DNA of 64,000 bases from Chromobacterium piscinae (GTDB taxonomy: Bacteria; Pseudomonadota; Gammaproteobacteria; Burkholderiales; Chromobacteriaceae), in contig NZ_JAJOHV010000058.1 in the NCBI RefSeq assembly GCF_021129175.1, positions 62,001 through 126,000 of the forward strand. Direction: 5' to 3'. The notes beneath the pieces were generated by a model. That model saw nothing but the letters and a program-made list of their open reading frames with translations, had not been told where the DNA came from and made no database searches. Below, piece after piece: positions 10,637 to 20,189 of this stretch. Position 1 is the stretch's first letter. Every line of letters begins with the position of its first letter. The translations under genes and the position numbers were made by a program.

Positions 10637-11289
10637 CCCCGAACGCCCAGGCCTACGGCATGCTGTCCGAACGCACGCGCCGCCGCATGAGCGACCGCCT
10701 GCGCCAGCACGGCATCAACGATGAGCGGGTGTTGTCGGCGATGCACGAGGTGCCGCGCCATCTGTTCGTCGACCAGGCGCTGGCGACCCGCGCCTACGAC
10801 GACGTGTCGCTGCCGATCGGCCACGGCCAGACCATCTCCCAGCCGCTGACCGTGGCGCGGATGACCGAGCTGCTGATCCAGGGCCGGCAGCCCGGCAAGA
10901 TACTGGAGGTCGGCACCGGCTGCGGCTACCAGACAGCAGTACTGCTGAAGACGGGCGCCGAGGTCTATTCGATTGAACGACTGGGCGCGATTCTTGACCA
11001 AGCAAGACGCAATCTGCGCGCCGCCAAGCTGGTCCACGCCAGGCTGGTGCACGGCGACGGCAACGTCGGCCTGCCCGAAGCCGCGCCCTTCGACGGCATC
11101 ATCATCACCGCGGCCGCGCGGGCGCTGCCGGCGCCGCTGGTGGACCAGCTGGCCGACGGCGGCCGCATGGTGCTGCCGCTGGGCGAGGCCGAGCAGCACC
11201 TGTGGCTGCTGGAGAAGACGGCTCAAGGCCTGCAAAAGACCCGGCTGGACCCGGTCAAATTCGTTCCGCTGCTGAACGGACGCAGTTAA
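10621..11289 (+). CDS. pcm: Protein-L-isoaspartate O-methyltransferase
   Basis: Repairs isoaspartyl residues in aged proteins using S-adenosylmethionine. The 222-residue protein has the family motifs: VPRHLFVD with [18 protein letters not shown], the AdoMet loop [14 protein letters not shown], and the [18 protein letters not shown] region. It overlaps surE by 16 bases and precedes nlpD and rpoS. Length is normal and no break is seen. Confidence 0.96.
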   Translation: MAAPLTPNAQAYGMLSERTRRRMSDRLRQHGINDERVLSAMHEVPRHLFVDQALATRAYDDVSLPIGHGQTISQPLTVARMTELLIQGRQPGKILEVGTGCGYQTAVLLKTGAEVYSIERLGAILDQARRNLRAAKLVHARLVHGDGNVGLPEAAPFDGIIITAAARALPAPLVDQLADGGRMVLPLGEAEQHLWLLEKTAQGLQKTRLDPVKFVPLLNGRS

Positions 11290-11348
11290 GACTGCAAAAA
11301 CGCAACACTTGATCTGTCAGACAATCAATCAAAACACTTATTCAACAT

Positions 11349-12440
11349 TTGAACAAAAAAAACATGCTAAAAATGCATTGCAGGTATGCGCATATAGTAG
11401 TCGCCGCAATAGCGGCCGGTTTGGCCGGTTGCAGCAGCATGGTGCAACAGGCCGCTCCGGTGGAAAGCGCCGCGCCGGCGCGGGTCGCCCAGGCGGCTCC
11501 GGCCAAGGTCGACACGCCATCCGCCCCGCATGACGCCACCGTGGCCGCCCCCTATCGGGACCAGGGCAGTCTGAAAGTCCAGCCGGTGGCGGATGACGCG
11601 GCCGCTGAAAACGGCAACACTTACGTAGTGAAACCCGGCGACAACCTGTTCCGGATTTCCCTGAACCACGGGCTGAAGTACAAGGACGTGGCAGCCTGGA
11701 ACAATCTGCCCGACAACAGCATCAAGGTCGGCCAGGTTCTGCGCTTGTCTCCTCCGGGCGGAGGCGCGGCAAACCCGGCAGCCCCCGCGGCGGACAAGCC
11801 ATCAGCCGCACCGATCGTGGCGGCGGGCGAGACGGCGAAGAATGCCGGCGGCTCCAGCGTCAAGGCTTATCCGAAGGCGTTGAAGCTGCCATACAGCAGC
11901 GAAGCGGTGAAGAATCTGCCGGCCCAGAGCGAGGGACGCGCAGCCAACAACAACAACGCTCAAACATCCGCTCCCGCGGTTGTCACGCCGCCGGCGAAGA
12001 AGCCGGAAGCCAGCGCGGTCACGCAGGCCCCGGCCAAGGAAGCCAGCGCACCCAGCGCCAAGCAGGAAGAAGACGCGGTGCCCTGGGCATGGCCTACCGA
12101 AGGCAAGATGACCAAGGGATATTCGGATAGCAACAAAGGCATCGAGATTACTGGCCGGATGGGCCAGCCGGTGCTGGCGGCCGGCGACGGCAAAGTGGTG
12201 TACAGCGGCGCCGGACTGAGGGGTTACGGCAAGCTGATCATCATCAAACATAACAAGACCTTCCTGTCCGCATACGCGCACAACAGCCAGTTGCTGGTCA
12301 AGGAAGGACAGTCTGTCAAGAAAGGGCAGAAGATTGCCGAAATGGGCAATTCCGATGCCGACCAAGTCAAGCTGCATTTCGAGATCCGCCGCTTCGGCAA
12401 GCCGGTGGACCCGATGCAGTATCTTGAACACAAGTCCTGA
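11349..12440 (+). CDS. nlpD: LysM/M23 lipoprotein NlpD (murein hydrolase activator)
   Basis: Outer-membrane lipoprotein expected to activate the amidase AmiC during cell separation. Visible are a signal peptide with lipobox LAGC (modified cysteine near residue 28), a proline/alanine-rich linker, a LysM domain ([17 protein letters not shown], about 91-134) and a C-terminal LytM/M23 domain (about 263-359). The metallopeptidase site is degenerate: NKGIEIT replaces the usual HxGxD-type motif and KLHFEIR the HxH motif, so it is an activator, not an enzyme. The start is uncertain. TTG at 11349 and ATGs at 11364 and 11373 are possible, none with a clear ribosome site. In relatives a main rpoS promoter lies inside nlpD; I cannot point to it here. 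Confidence 0.9.
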   Translation: MNKKNMLKMHCRYAHIVVAAIAAGLAGCSSMVQQAAPVESAAPARVAQAAPAKVDTPSAPHDATVAAPYRDQGSLKVQPVADDAAAENGNTYVVKPGDNLFRISLNHGLKYKDVAAWNNLPDNSIKVGQVLRLSPPGGGAANPAAPAADKPSAAPIVAAGETAKNAGGSSVKAYPKALKLPYSSEAVKNLPAQSEGRAANNNNAQTSAPAVVTPPAKKPEASAVTQAPAKEASAPSAKQEEDAVPWAWPTEGKMTKGYSDSNKGIEITGRMGQPVLAAGDGKVVYSGAGLRGYGKLIIIKHNKTFLSAYAHNSQLLVKEGQSVKKGQKIAEMGNSDADQVKLHFEIRRFGKPVDPMQYLEHKS

Positions 12441-12456
12441 TCGGGCGTGGCCACCC

Positions 12457-12487
12457 ACCCCCGTCGGGACAAGACAGCGACGGGGGT
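12457..12487 (+). promoter_or_regulatory. Hairpin over the rpoS ribosome-binding region
   Basis: A perfect 10-bp stem (ACCCCCGTCG / CGACGGGGGT) with an 11-nt loop ends 6 bases before the rpoS ATG. Its right arm includes the G run that is the best Shine-Dalgarno candidate, so the folded mRNA would hide it. There is no T run, so it is not a simple terminator for nlpD. Confidence 0.5.
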
Positions 12488-12493
12488 AGAGAG

Positions 12494-13444
12494 ATGAGCA
12501 ACGAAATAGACATCCTCGACGAGGATGACATTCTTGACGAAGACAATGGCGAAGAAAACGCAGCCGAAGCCGAGGCCGAGGAAAGCGCCGAAAGCCCAGC
12601 AGTCTTCGAGGACGTGGTCGCCGACGTCACCCAGATTTATCTGAACGACATCGGCAACAACGCGCTGCTGACGCCGCAGGAAGAACTGGCGCTGGCCAGG
12701 CGGGTGGTGGCTGGCGAGTTCGAAGCCCGGCAGAAGATGATCGAGCACAATCTTCGGCTGGTGGTGAACATCGCCAAGCACTACATCAACCGCGGGCTGG
12801 CCCTGCTCGACCTGATCGAGGAAGGCAATATCGGCCTGATGCACGCGCTGGAGAAGTTCGATCCCGAGCGCGGCTTCCGCTTCTCCACCTATGCCACCTG
12901 GTGGATACGCCAGAGCATAGAGCGGGCGATCATGAACCAGTCCCGCACCATCCGCCTGCCGGTGCACGTGATCAAGGAGCTGAACGTCTACCTGCGCGCC
13001 TCGCGCCACCTGGAAAGCCAGATCGGCCGCGAACCCAGCGTGGAGGAGATCGCCCACTTGGTAGGCAAGCCGGTGGAGGACGTGCGCAAGGTGCTGAACC
13101 TTAACGAGCGCATGGCCTCGCTGGACGCGCCGCTGGACATCGATCCGATGCTGTCGATCGGCGAATCCATCCCCGACGAGCAACACGAGGAGCCTGAGCT
13201 GCAGCTGCACAACAGCCAGCTGGAAATGTTCGTCCATGACTGGCTGAGCCAGCTGAACGAGAAGCAGCGGCTGGTGATCGAGCGCCGCTACGGCCTCAAC
13301 GGCTACGAGATCTGCACGCTGGAGGAGCTGGCCGCCTCGCTGAACCTGACCCGCGAACGCGTGCGCCAGATCCAGATCGAGGGCTTGGAGCAGCTGCGCC
13401 GCATCTTGCGCCGCAAAGGCATCTCCCGCGACTTCCTGCTCTGA
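12494..13444 (+). CDS. rpoS: RNA polymerase sigma factor RpoS (sigma-38)
   Basis: Master sigma factor for stationary phase and general stress. The 316-residue protein has an acidic N terminus ([17 protein letters not shown]), sigma region 1.2 ([21 protein letters not shown]), region 2 ([31 protein letters not shown] and the core-binding/-10 segment [25 protein letters not shown]), region 3, and region 4 with helix-turn-helix ([29 protein letters not shown]). RpoS rather than RpoD is supported by its size and the nlpD neighbourhood. Translation may be limited by the hairpin immediately upstream. A terminator follows. Confidence 0.97.
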   Translation: MSNEIDILDEDDILDEDNGEENAAEAEAEESAESPAVFEDVVADVTQIYLNDIGNNALLTPQEELALARRVVAGEFEARQKMIEHNLRLVVNIAKHYINRGLALLDLIEEGNIGLMHALEKFDPERGFRFSTYATWWIRQSIERAIMNQSRTIRLPVHVIKELNVYLRASRHLESQIGREPSVEEIAHLVGKPVEDVRKVLNLNERMASLDAPLDIDPMLSIGESIPDEQHEEPELQLHNSQLEMFVHDWLSQLNEKQRLVIERRYGLNGYEICTLEELAASLNLTRERVRQIQIEGLEQLRRILRRKGISRDFLL

Positions 13445-13466
13445 AGTCCGCCAGACGCAGCCATCG

Positions 13467-13488
13467 GCCCGGCCTCCCGCCGGGCTTT
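13467..13488 (+). terminator. Intrinsic terminator after rpoS
   Basis: A 7-bp stem (GCCCGGC / GCCGGGC) with a 5-nt loop and a short T tract lies 22 bases after the rpoS stop. Confidence 0.65.
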
Positions 13489-13489
13489 G

Positions 13490-15403
13490 TCATTTCCAGC
13501 GCCGCGCCCGCCTCAGCCACCGTTTTTCGCGCGCGCCGTCGGCAGCGGTTAGCCGATAACGCAGTTCGATGTATTCATCGACCAGCGCTTTCAGGCGGTT
13601 GAAATCGTCGCGCGGCAGCCCGCGCGCCGCCTTCAGCCGCTCCAGCGGCCCCTGCGCGCGCGGCGCCTCGACGCCCCTCTTCTCCAGCCGCCTGCGCAAT
13701 GCCTCCCAACCTGCGGGCAGCGGCTCCTCCACCGGTCTCCCGCGCCACCACAGGGCCAGCGGCATCATCGCCAGCGCCATCCCGGCCGCCAGCGCGCGCA
13801 ACACGCTGGCGGAATCCACCCGTTCGCCCAGTCCCAGCCATCGGAACAGCCCCTGCTGGCGTTCCGCGTCATAGCCGACCACCCACTGCTGCCAGACGAA
13901 GTTGGCCGCAAACCACTGCTGGCGGACCCGCCTCAGCCACTGGGACGGCAGTGCCGCCGCCATGCCGCTTTCCGTCCTCAGCGCGGGCAGCGTCTGCTCC
14001 GCGCCGAGCGCCAGCCGTCCCGGCGATACCGCTGCCGTCGGATCCACCCGCTGCCACGCGCCGTCCAGCCAGACCTCCACCCAGGCGTGCGCGTCCGATG
14101 AGCGCAGCTGCCAGAAACGGCCGACCGGGTTGTATTCCCCCCCCTGATAGCCGACCACCACCCGCGCAGGAAACCCCGCCGCACGGGCCAGAAAAGCGAA
14201 CGAGGACGCGTAGTGCTCGCAGAAGCCCTGGCGGCTGGCGAACAGAAAATGATCCACCGCCTGATCGCCCAGCAGCGGTTGCTGCAGGGTGTAGCGGAAG
14301 CCGCCGCGCTTCAGGAAGTCCAGCGCCGCGCGCAGGAATCCGCGGCCATCCCCGCCCGCCGCTGCCAATTGGACGGCCAAGGCGCGGCTTTGTGAATTCC
14401 CCGGCGGCAGGCGCAGGTAGAAGGCCCGCCGGGCCGGACTCAGAACCACCCGGCGGCGCTCTCCCTGCCGGCTTTCCTGCGCATAGCCGAGCAGCTCGTC
14501 GCTGCGCGGCTCCTGGCGCAACAGTCCGCCACCTTCCAGGCGGCTGCCCGGTCCGGCTCCGAATGCCTGCTCCAGCGCCGGCAAGCGCCCGCGGTCAGCC
14601 CGCAGCGTCAGGCGATAGCGCAGAACGCGCCCCGCCGCCGGCTCATCCCGCTCATCCCGCTCGCCTCCCAATCCTTGCCAACGGCGGCCGTCGAAATCGT
14701 CCAACAGCGCCACCCGCCAGTACAATTGATCCTGCCTTGGCGCGGCGCCGTCGAACACCGCGGAAAACGCCGGCTCCCGGTTCAGGATCAGCCGGCTGAT
14801 GCTGCCCGGCTCCATATCGTCGCCCAGGCCGCTGGAGGCGGTTTGCGGCGGCGTATTCAGGCTCCACAACGGCTGCGGCAGCCGCGGCATCGCCACGAAC
14901 AGAGCCAGCATCAGCGGCAGCGACAGCGCCAAGGCCTGCCAGGCGTGGCGCCAGCTGCCGCGCGGCAACGCGCCGGCCAGCCTCGCGGCGGCCCAGGTCA
15001 GCAACAGCATGGCCAGCGCCAGCCAGGCCGCCATCAACGGCGACTGGTCGAACAGCAGCGGCGTCGCCGCCAGGAAAAAGCCCAAGGCCGTCAGCACGCG
15101 CCAATCGCGCAGCGTGCGGGTCTCGAAGGCTTTGAAAGCGATCAGCATGGTCAACAAGGCGACGCCGCCCTCCCGCCCCACCAGCGTGCCCAGGCTCATC
15201 CATAGCGCCGCGGCCGCCATCGGCAGCGCCGGCAGCAGCAGCCAGCGCGGCGGCAACGCCGGCCGCCAGCCGCACCACAGCAGGGCCAGCGCGCAGCCTG
15301 CCGGCAGCCAGAACGGCAGATGCCAGGCCAGCGGCGACACGATCCACAGCAAGGCCAACAGCACCGGCCAGCGGTTCGGCTCCGAAACGACCGCCGCCGT
15401 CAC
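13490..15403 (-). CDS. Transglutaminase-like membrane protein (TgpA/DUF3488 type)
   Basis: A 637-residue membrane protein with a periplasmic transglutaminase-like domain; the role in the family is poorly defined, although the Pseudomonas homologue TgpA is essential. Several N-terminal membrane helices (about residues 10-180) precede the core domain. Its catalytic Cys-His-Asp triad is visible in GFCEHYASSFAFLARAAGFPA (near residue 393), DAHAWVEVW and DPTAA. One more membrane helix (about 535-555) and a cytoplasmic tail follow. It starts with GTG in a GTGA overlap with the upstream DUF58 gene. It is the last gene of the moxR-DUF58-transglutaminase unit and its enzymatic activity is inferred only from the triad. 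Confidence 0.9.
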   Translation of the reverse strand: MTAAVVSEPNRWPVLLALLWIVSPLAWHLPFWLPAGCALALLWCGWRPALPPRWLLLPALPMAAAALWMSLGTLVGREGGVALLTMLIAFKAFETRTLRDWRVLTALGFFLAATPLLFDQSPLMAAWLALAMLLLTWAAARLAGALPRGSWRHAWQALALSLPLMLALFVAMPRLPQPLWSLNTPPQTASSGLGDDMEPGSISRLILNREPAFSAVFDGAAPRQDQLYWRVALLDDFDGRRWQGLGGERDERDEPAAGRVLRYRLTLRADRGRLPALEQAFGAGPGSRLEGGGLLRQEPRSDELLGYAQESRQGERRRVVLSPARRAFYLRLPPGNSQSRALAVQLAAAGGDGRGFLRAALDFLKRGGFRYTLQQPLLGDQAVDHFLFASRQGFCEHYASSFAFLARAAGFPARVVVGYQGGEYNPVGRFWQLRSSDAHAWVEVWLDGAWQRVDPTAAVSPGRLALGAEQTLPALRTESGMAAALPSQWLRRVRQQWFAANFVWQQWVVGYDAERQQGLFRWLGLGERVDSASVLRALAAGMALAMMPLALWWRGRPVEEPLPAGWEALRRRLEKRGVEAPRAQGPLERLKAARGLPRDDFNRLKALVDEYIELRYRLTAADGAREKRWLRRARRWK

Positions 15404-16344
15404 CGCGCGCTCCCGAACAGCGCCAGCGCGCCCAGCGCCAACTCCCGCTGGCGCGGCTGCGGACCGATCTCGCCATCAGGCAGGCACAGCCGGTAGCGCT
15501 GGCGGCGGCGCTCGCACTGTTCCACCCGCCAGGCTAGGCGGGACAACCGGCGCTCCGGATCGGACTCGCCGACGTAGTCGTCCCAGCCCAAGCGCTGCAG
15601 CCCGGCGCCGGCCTCGGCGGAAAAACGCTTGCTGGCCAGCAGATCGCGCCGCGCCATCACCTTCCAGGCGATCTGCCGCGGCGTATCGCCATAGCGATAG
15701 GCGTCAAGATGGGAAAAATCCTCATCCCCGATGCCCTCGCCTCCCCCCTTGCCGGCTTCCGCCTCCCGGCGTCCCCTGGCCGCGTCCGGCAGCGGGGCCG
15801 GATAGGCCAGCACCCGCGCGCGCAGTCTCAGCACCGCCCACGCCCGCACCAGGCCGAACGGAGCGTCGCTTTCCACCACGCAGGCCGGCAAAGGCAGCCA
15901 GCCGCGCCTGGACGCGAGCAGCTCCAGCGCCATCCGGGCATCGGCCATGCCCTCCAGCTCGCACGCCTGCGGCTCGCCTCCCTCGGCGGATACGCGCAAA
16001 CGTCTGGCGGCGGGCGTCCGGTTCTCCAGCAACAGGGAAAAACGCGCGGCCTCGCCGACGAACACGGCCGGGCCGCCGTCGGCGCTCAGCCTCAGCCCGG
16101 CCAGCTGACGGTAGGCCATCAACACCGCCACCAGCAGCAGGCCGGCGATCCAGAACGCCAGCGCGTAAGCCAGGCTGACCTGGTAATTGAGCGCGCCCAG
16201 CCAAACCGCCAGCGCTACCGTCATCAACAGCAGGCCGAAACGGGTGGGCAACAGATAGATGCGGCGCTGCGACAACTCGCAGCGGTCTTCCTGCGGCAGG
16301 CGCGACCACCACCAGCGCCGCAGACGCTCACGGAATAGCGACAT
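15400..16344 (-). CDS. DUF58 domain-containing protein
   Basis: Conserved partner of MoxR ATPases, of unclear molecular role. The 314-residue protein has two N-terminal membrane helices (about residues 30-75), a beta-rich middle part, and the DUF58 signature around DFSHLDAYRYGDTPRQIAWKVMARR. Its start overlaps the end of moxR by 17 bases and its end overlaps the transglutaminase gene by 4, so all three are likely made together. The von Willebrand-type fold reported for part of the family cannot be judged here by eye. Confidence 0.88.
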   Translation of the reverse strand: MSLFRERLRRWWWSRLPQEDRCELSQRRIYLLPTRFGLLLMTVALAVWLGALNYQVSLAYALAFWIAGLLLVAVLMAYRQLAGLRLSADGGPAVFVGEAARFSLLLENRTPAARRLRVSAEGGEPQACELEGMADARMALELLASRRGWLPLPACVVESDAPFGLVRAWAVLRLRARVLAYPAPLPDAARGRREAEAGKGGGEGIGDEDFSHLDAYRYGDTPRQIAWKVMARRDLLASKRFSAEAGAGLQRLGWDDYVGESDPERRLSRLAWRVEQCERRRQRYRLCLPDGEIGPQPRQRELALGALALFGSAR

Positions 16345-17233
16345 GGGCGAGCAGCTTGTCCAGTTCCGGCTCCACCGGCGCGCCGGACGCCGACTGCAGC
16401 CGGTGAGCGGCCACCGGCGTGAAAATCGCCTTCACATCCTCAGGCAGCAAATGGTCCCGCCCCGCCAGCAGCGCCCAACCGCGTGCGGCGGCGGCCAGCG
16501 CTTGCCCGGCGCGCGGGCTCAGCCCGGTGGCGAACAAGCCCGGCCTGCGCGTCGCCTCCAGCAGCGCCAGCAGGTAATCGGCCAGCGCCGGCGACACTGT
16601 GACCGCGGCCGCCTTCTGCTGCAGCGCCAGCAGCTCGCCAGGCACCATCGTCGCCTGGAAACGCTCCAGCAGCGCGCGGCGGTCCTCGCCCATCAACAGC
16701 GCACGCTCGGCCTCGCGCGGCGGATAGCCGAGCGAGATCCGCATCAGAAAACGGTCCAGTTGAGATTCCGGCAAGGGGAAGGTGCCCATCTGCTCGCCGG
16801 GGTTCTGGGTGGCGATCACGAAGAATGGCGCCGGCAACGGGTGGGTGTCCCCGTCTATCGAGGCCTGGCGCTCCTCCATCGCCTCCAGCAGCGCCGACTG
16901 CACCTTGGGCGACGCGCGGTTGATCTCGTCGGCCAACAGCAGCTGGGTGAACACCGGCCCCTTGTGCAACTCGAAGCGGCCGCTGTCGCGCTGGTAGATG
17001 CTGACGCCCAGGATGTCCGCCGGCAGCAGGTCGCTGGTGAACTGCACCCGCCGGTATTCCAGCCCCAGCACGGCGGCCAGCCCGTGCGCCAGCGTGGTCT
17101 TGCCCACGCCGGGCACATCCTCAATCAATAGATGTCCCCGCGCGATCAGGCAGGCGAAAGCCAGCCGGATCGCCTGCGGCTTACCCAATATCAGCGTGTT
17201 CAGTTGCCGGTAGGCCTGGGAGAGTGATTGCAT
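16328..17233 (-). CDS. MoxR family AAA+ ATPase
   Basis: Chaperone-like ATPase thought to act with the DUF58 and transglutaminase proteins. The 301-residue protein has Walker A (EDVPGVGKTTLAHGLA), Walker B (LLADEINRASPKVQSALLEAMEE), sensor 1 (FFVIATQNPGEQMGTFPLPESQLDRF) and a C-terminal lid. The ATG at 17233 was chosen for the MQSLSQAYRQL start and a GGGG ribosome site just upstream; the open frame continues 27 codons further without homology. It is divergent from the deacetylase gene with 73 bases between them. Confidence 0.93.
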   Translation of the reverse strand: MQSLSQAYRQLNTLILGKPQAIRLAFACLIARGHLLIEDVPGVGKTTLAHGLAAVLGLEYRRVQFTSDLLPADILGVSIYQRDSGRFELHKGPVFTQLLLADEINRASPKVQSALLEAMEERQASIDGDTHPLPAPFFVIATQNPGEQMGTFPLPESQLDRFLMRISLGYPPREAERALLMGEDRRALLERFQATMVPGELLALQQKAAAVTVSPALADYLLALLEATRRPGLFATGLSPRAGQALAAAARGWALLAGRDHLLPEDVKAIFTPVAAHRLQSASGAPVEPELDKLLAHVAIP

Positions 17234-17306
17234 TTGACCCCGCTTGCGCGCAGTATTTATCAAATTCACATATCGCAATCCCATTGTAAGCACGCGGGGA
17301 GCATTC

Positions 17307-18266
17307 GTGTTCACTTGGCTGAAAAACCGCCTGCAGCGGAACGGGTTGACCGCCTACGTCACCCATCCCGACTGTCTGCAACACAATATGGGGGTGGGCC
17401 ACCCAGAGTGCCCGGAACGATTGACCGCCATCCGCGACCAGCTGATGGCCTCGCAGATTTTCGACTCGCTGCAAGAGGTGGAAGCGCCCGAAGTCGGCTA
17501 CGAGCAGTTGGCTCGCGTGCATCCGCCGCGCTACGTCGAATACCTGGAAGCCTGCGCGCCCAGCGTGGGCACCTTCCGCATGGACCCCGACACCGCGATG
17601 TCGCCCGGCACGCTGCAGGCGGCCCGCCGCGCGGCCGGCGCAGTGGTGAAGGCGGTGGAACTGGTGGCCGAGGACAAGGCGCCCAACGCCTTCTGCGCGA
17701 TCCGTCCGCCCGGACATCACGCCGAAAGCGACAAGGCGATGGGTTTCTGCTTCTTCAACAACATCGCCGTCGGCGTCGCCCACGCGCTGGCCCACTACAA
17801 GTTCGAGCGGGTGGCGGTGGTGGATTTCGACGTCCACCACGGCAACGGCACCGAAGAAATCCTGCGAGACGATCCACGGGTATTGATGGTGTCCATCTTC
17901 CAGCATCCGTTCTATCCGTACAGCGGCGACGAGCCTATGGGGCCGAACATGCACAATGTGCCGCTGAAGGCAGGCAGCGGCGGACGCGAATTCCGCGAAG
18001 CGGTGGAAAACGTCTGGCTGCCGCTGCTGCATGAGTTCCAGCCGCAGATGCTGTTCATCTCGGCCGGCTTCGACGCCCACCGCGAGGACGACATGGGTTC
18101 GCTTGGATTGATCGAGTCAGACTACGAGTGGGTGACCCGCCATATGGTGGGAATCGCCGACCAATACTGCGCCGGCCGCATCGTATCGGTGCTGGAGGGC
18201 GGCTACGACCTGTCGGCGCTGGGCCGCAGCGTCGCCGCCCATATCCGCGTGTTGTCCGACGGCTGA
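17307..18266 (+). CDS. Histone deacetylase family protein
   Basis: Zinc-dependent amidohydrolase of the HDAC / acetylpolyamine amidohydrolase / acetoin-utilisation family. The true substrate is unknown. The 319-residue protein has the family catalytic elements: RPPGHHAESDKAMGFCFFNN with the tandem histidines, zinc ligands in DFDVHHGNGTEEI, and FISAGFDAHREDDMG. The GTG at 17307 was chosen because a GGGGAG site lies 5-6 bases upstream; an ATG-less extension to 17244 lacks one. It is divergent from moxR. A link with the PatZ acetyltransferase 10 kb away is possible but only inferred. Confidence 0.88.
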   Translation: MFTWLKNRLQRNGLTAYVTHPDCLQHNMGVGHPECPERLTAIRDQLMASQIFDSLQEVEAPEVGYEQLARVHPPRYVEYLEACAPSVGTFRMDPDTAMSPGTLQAARRAAGAVVKAVELVAEDKAPNAFCAIRPPGHHAESDKAMGFCFFNNIAVGVAHALAHYKFERVAVVDFDVHHGNGTEEILRDDPRVLMVSIFQHPFYPYSGDEPMGPNMHNVPLKAGSGGREFREAVENVWLPLLHEFQPQMLFISAGFDAHREDDMGSLGLIESDYEWVTRHMVGIADQYCAGRIVSVLEGGYDLSALGRSVAAHIRVLSDG

Positions 18267-18382
18267 GCGTTCCTGTCGCCGCCAAGTCCCAACCGAGCTC
18301 CTGCGCGGAAGCCCGCAGTTTTTGGCCTGTGCCGCCCTCGGCCGGGACATTATTTCAAACATCGACATGATTGGAAAAAAGC

Positions 18383-19051
18383 ATGAGCCGTTGGCTGCGC
18401 AATAACCGCGGATTCCTGGTTTTCCTTTTGGTGTTTGGCCTGTTCCGCACCGCCATCGCGGACTGGAACCCCATTCCGTCAGGCTCGATGCGCCCCACAG
18501 TCCTGGAAGGAGACGTGGTGCTGGTCAACCGGCTGGCTTACGACCTGAAGCTGCCGCTGACCCACGTCATCCTGCATCGCACCGGCGAGCCCCTGCGCAG
18601 CGACATCGTCACCTTCTCGTCGCCCAAAGACGGCACGCGGCTGATCAAGCGCCTGATCGGCCTGCCGGGCGACACGGTGGAAATGCGCGATGAGCGGCTG
18701 ATCCTCAATGGCCAAGCCGCACGCTACCAGCCGCTGGAGCGGCTGACCGAGGCCGTGGCGGACAATGTGGCGCTGCCCGCGCTGCGCCTGCGGGAAAGCG
18801 GCGCGCTGCCGCCTCACCGCGTGCAGTGGCTATCCGGCGTCAACGCCCGCAGCGACTTCGGCCCCATCGTCATTCCGGCCGGTCAGTACCTGATGCTGGG
18901 CGATAACCGGGACGACAGCGCCGACTCACGTTACTTCGGCCTGGTGCCGCGCGAGTTGCTGATCGGCCGCGCCGTCGGCGTGATCGCCTCCGCCGACATC
19001 ACCGCCAACTGGATGCCGCGCTGGAGCCGTTTCGCCAGCGGCTTTCATTGA
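18383..19051 (+). CDS. lepB: Signal peptidase I
   Basis: Cleaves signal peptides at the outer face of the inner membrane. The 222-residue protein has one N-terminal membrane helix (FLVFLLVFGLFRTAIA), the catalytic serine in PSGSMRPTVLEGD, the catalytic lysine in TRLIKRLIGLPGD and the conserved box E LGDNRDDSADSR. It is shorter than the E. coli enzyme (324 residues) and has a single evident membrane segment. It lies alone rather than in the lepA-lepB-rnc operon, so a second copy elsewhere is possible. A start 12 bases earlier (TTG at 18371) is an alternative. A bidirectional terminator follows. Confidence 0.9.
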   Translation: MSRWLRNNRGFLVFLLVFGLFRTAIADWNPIPSGSMRPTVLEGDVVLVNRLAYDLKLPLTHVILHRTGEPLRSDIVTFSSPKDGTRLIKRLIGLPGDTVEMRDERLILNGQAARYQPLERLTEAVADNVALPALRLRESGALPPHRVQWLSGVNARSDFGPIVIPAGQYLMLGDNRDDSADSRYFGLVPRELLIGRAVGVIASADITANWMPRWSRFASGFH

Positions 19052-19070
19052 CAGAGGCGCCGGACAAACA

Positions 19071-19098
19071 AAAAGCCGTCCAGAAGGACGGCTTTTTT
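19071..19098 (+). terminator. Bidirectional intrinsic terminator between lepB and plsY
   Basis: An 11-bp perfect stem (AAAAGCCGTCC / GGACGGCTTTT) with a 4-nt loop has a T run on the plus side and an A run on the other, serving both convergent genes. Confidence 0.92.
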
Positions 19099-19115
19099 CA
19101 TTCCCGACGCGCGGC

Positions 19116-19736
19116 TCAACCGGCGTCGCCCTTATTGCCTATCTTGTCTTCCTTGCCGGTCATCAGCTTGATCAGGTTGGACTTGTGCCGATGAACCACC
19201 ACGATGGCGATGATGATGCAAGTGCCGAAATACACGCTCTGCGGCCCCAGGATGAAAAAAGCGTACACCGGCACCAATACGCAGGCGATGATGGCCGACA
19301 GCGAAGAAATCTTCACCACAAAGGCCATGAACAGCCAGGTGGCCAACGCGGCCAGCGCCAGCCATGGATTGATGCCGAACAGGATGCCCACCGCGGTGGC
19401 CACACCCTTGCCGCCCTTGAAGCCGAAGAACACCGGCCACATGTGGCCGAACAGCACGGCCAGAGCGCATAAAGCGATGCCTTGCTCGCCCAGGCCGTAG
19501 CGCGGCCCCAGCCAGGAGGCCAGCGCCACCGCCACCCAGCCCTTGACGCCGTCGCCCAGCAGCGTCAGCGCGGCGGCGAGCTTCTTGCCGGTGCGCAGCA
19601 CATTGGTGGCGCCGGGGTTGCCGGAGCCGTAGCTGCGCGGATCGGCCATGCCCATCGCCTTGCTGACGATCACGGCGAAAGACAGCGATCCGATCAAATA
19701 GGCCGCCAGAACAAAAGCGAATGCGGTCGTGGTCAT
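19116..19736 (-). CDS. plsY: Acyl-phosphate:glycerol-3-phosphate acyltransferase PlsY
   Basis: Inner-membrane enzyme making lysophosphatidate from glycerol-3-phosphate and acyl phosphate in phospholipid synthesis. The 206-residue hydrophobic protein has several membrane helices and the three PlsY motifs: GSGNPGATNVLRTGKK, GHMWPVFFGFKGGKGVAT, and the C-terminal HRHKSNLIKLMTGKEDK. It is divergent from folB with 84 bases between them, a common arrangement in proteobacteria. Confidence 0.96.
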   Translation of the reverse strand: MTTTAFAFVLAAYLIGSLSFAVIVSKAMGMADPRSYGSGNPGATNVLRTGKKLAAALTLLGDGVKGWVAVALASWLGPRYGLGEQGIALCALAVLFGHMWPVFFGFKGGKGVATAVGILFGINPWLALAALATWLFMAFVVKISSLSAIIACVLVPVYAFFILGPQSVYFGTCIIIAIVVVHRHKSNLIKLMTGKEDKIGNKGDAG

Positions 19737-19820
19737 GGTGGAGCGGTATCCGTTGCATTAGAATAGAGAGCTTCGGATTTTACGGTATCGGGCGCCAAAG
19801 CCCAACCACCTGACTGACAG

Positions 19821-20180
19821 ATGGACATCATATTCCTGCGCGAAGTGCGCGCCGACACCGTGATCGGCGTGTACGACTGGGAGCGCACAGCCGCCCAGAC
19901 CATTGAAATCGACCTGGAAATCGGCATTCCCAGCGACACGCCCTGCCATAGCGACGACATCGGCGACACCATACACTACGGCGTGGTGGTGGAGCGGCTG
20001 CGCCAGTCTCTGGAGGAGCAGCACTTCCTGCTGCTTGAGGCGTTGGCCGAGCATATCGCGAAGATGGTGCGCGAGGAGTTCGGCGCGCCGTGGGTGAGAG
20101 TGGCGGTCACCAAGCTGGGGATATTGCCCGGCGTGAAACGCGTGGGCGTGCAGATCGAGCGCGGCCATCGGCCAAGCTGA
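19821..20180 (+). CDS. folB: Dihydroneopterin aldolase
   Basis: Folate pathway enzyme that cleaves dihydroneopterin to 6-hydroxymethyl-dihydropterin. The 119-residue protein has the typical N terminus MDIIFLREVRADTVIGVYDWER, with the glutamate/tyrosine pocket region, and the conserved SDDIGDTIHYGVVVERL and lysine-containing VTKLGILPGVKRVGVQIER segments. Small-family size is normal. It is divergent from plsY, as in many relatives. Confidence 0.93.
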   Translation: MDIIFLREVRADTVIGVYDWERTAAQTIEIDLEIGIPSDTPCHSDDIGDTIHYGVVVERLRQSLEEQHFLLLEALAEHIAKMVREEFGAPWVRVAVTKLGILPGVKRVGVQIERGHRPS

Positions 20181-20189
20181 GCCCGGCGT

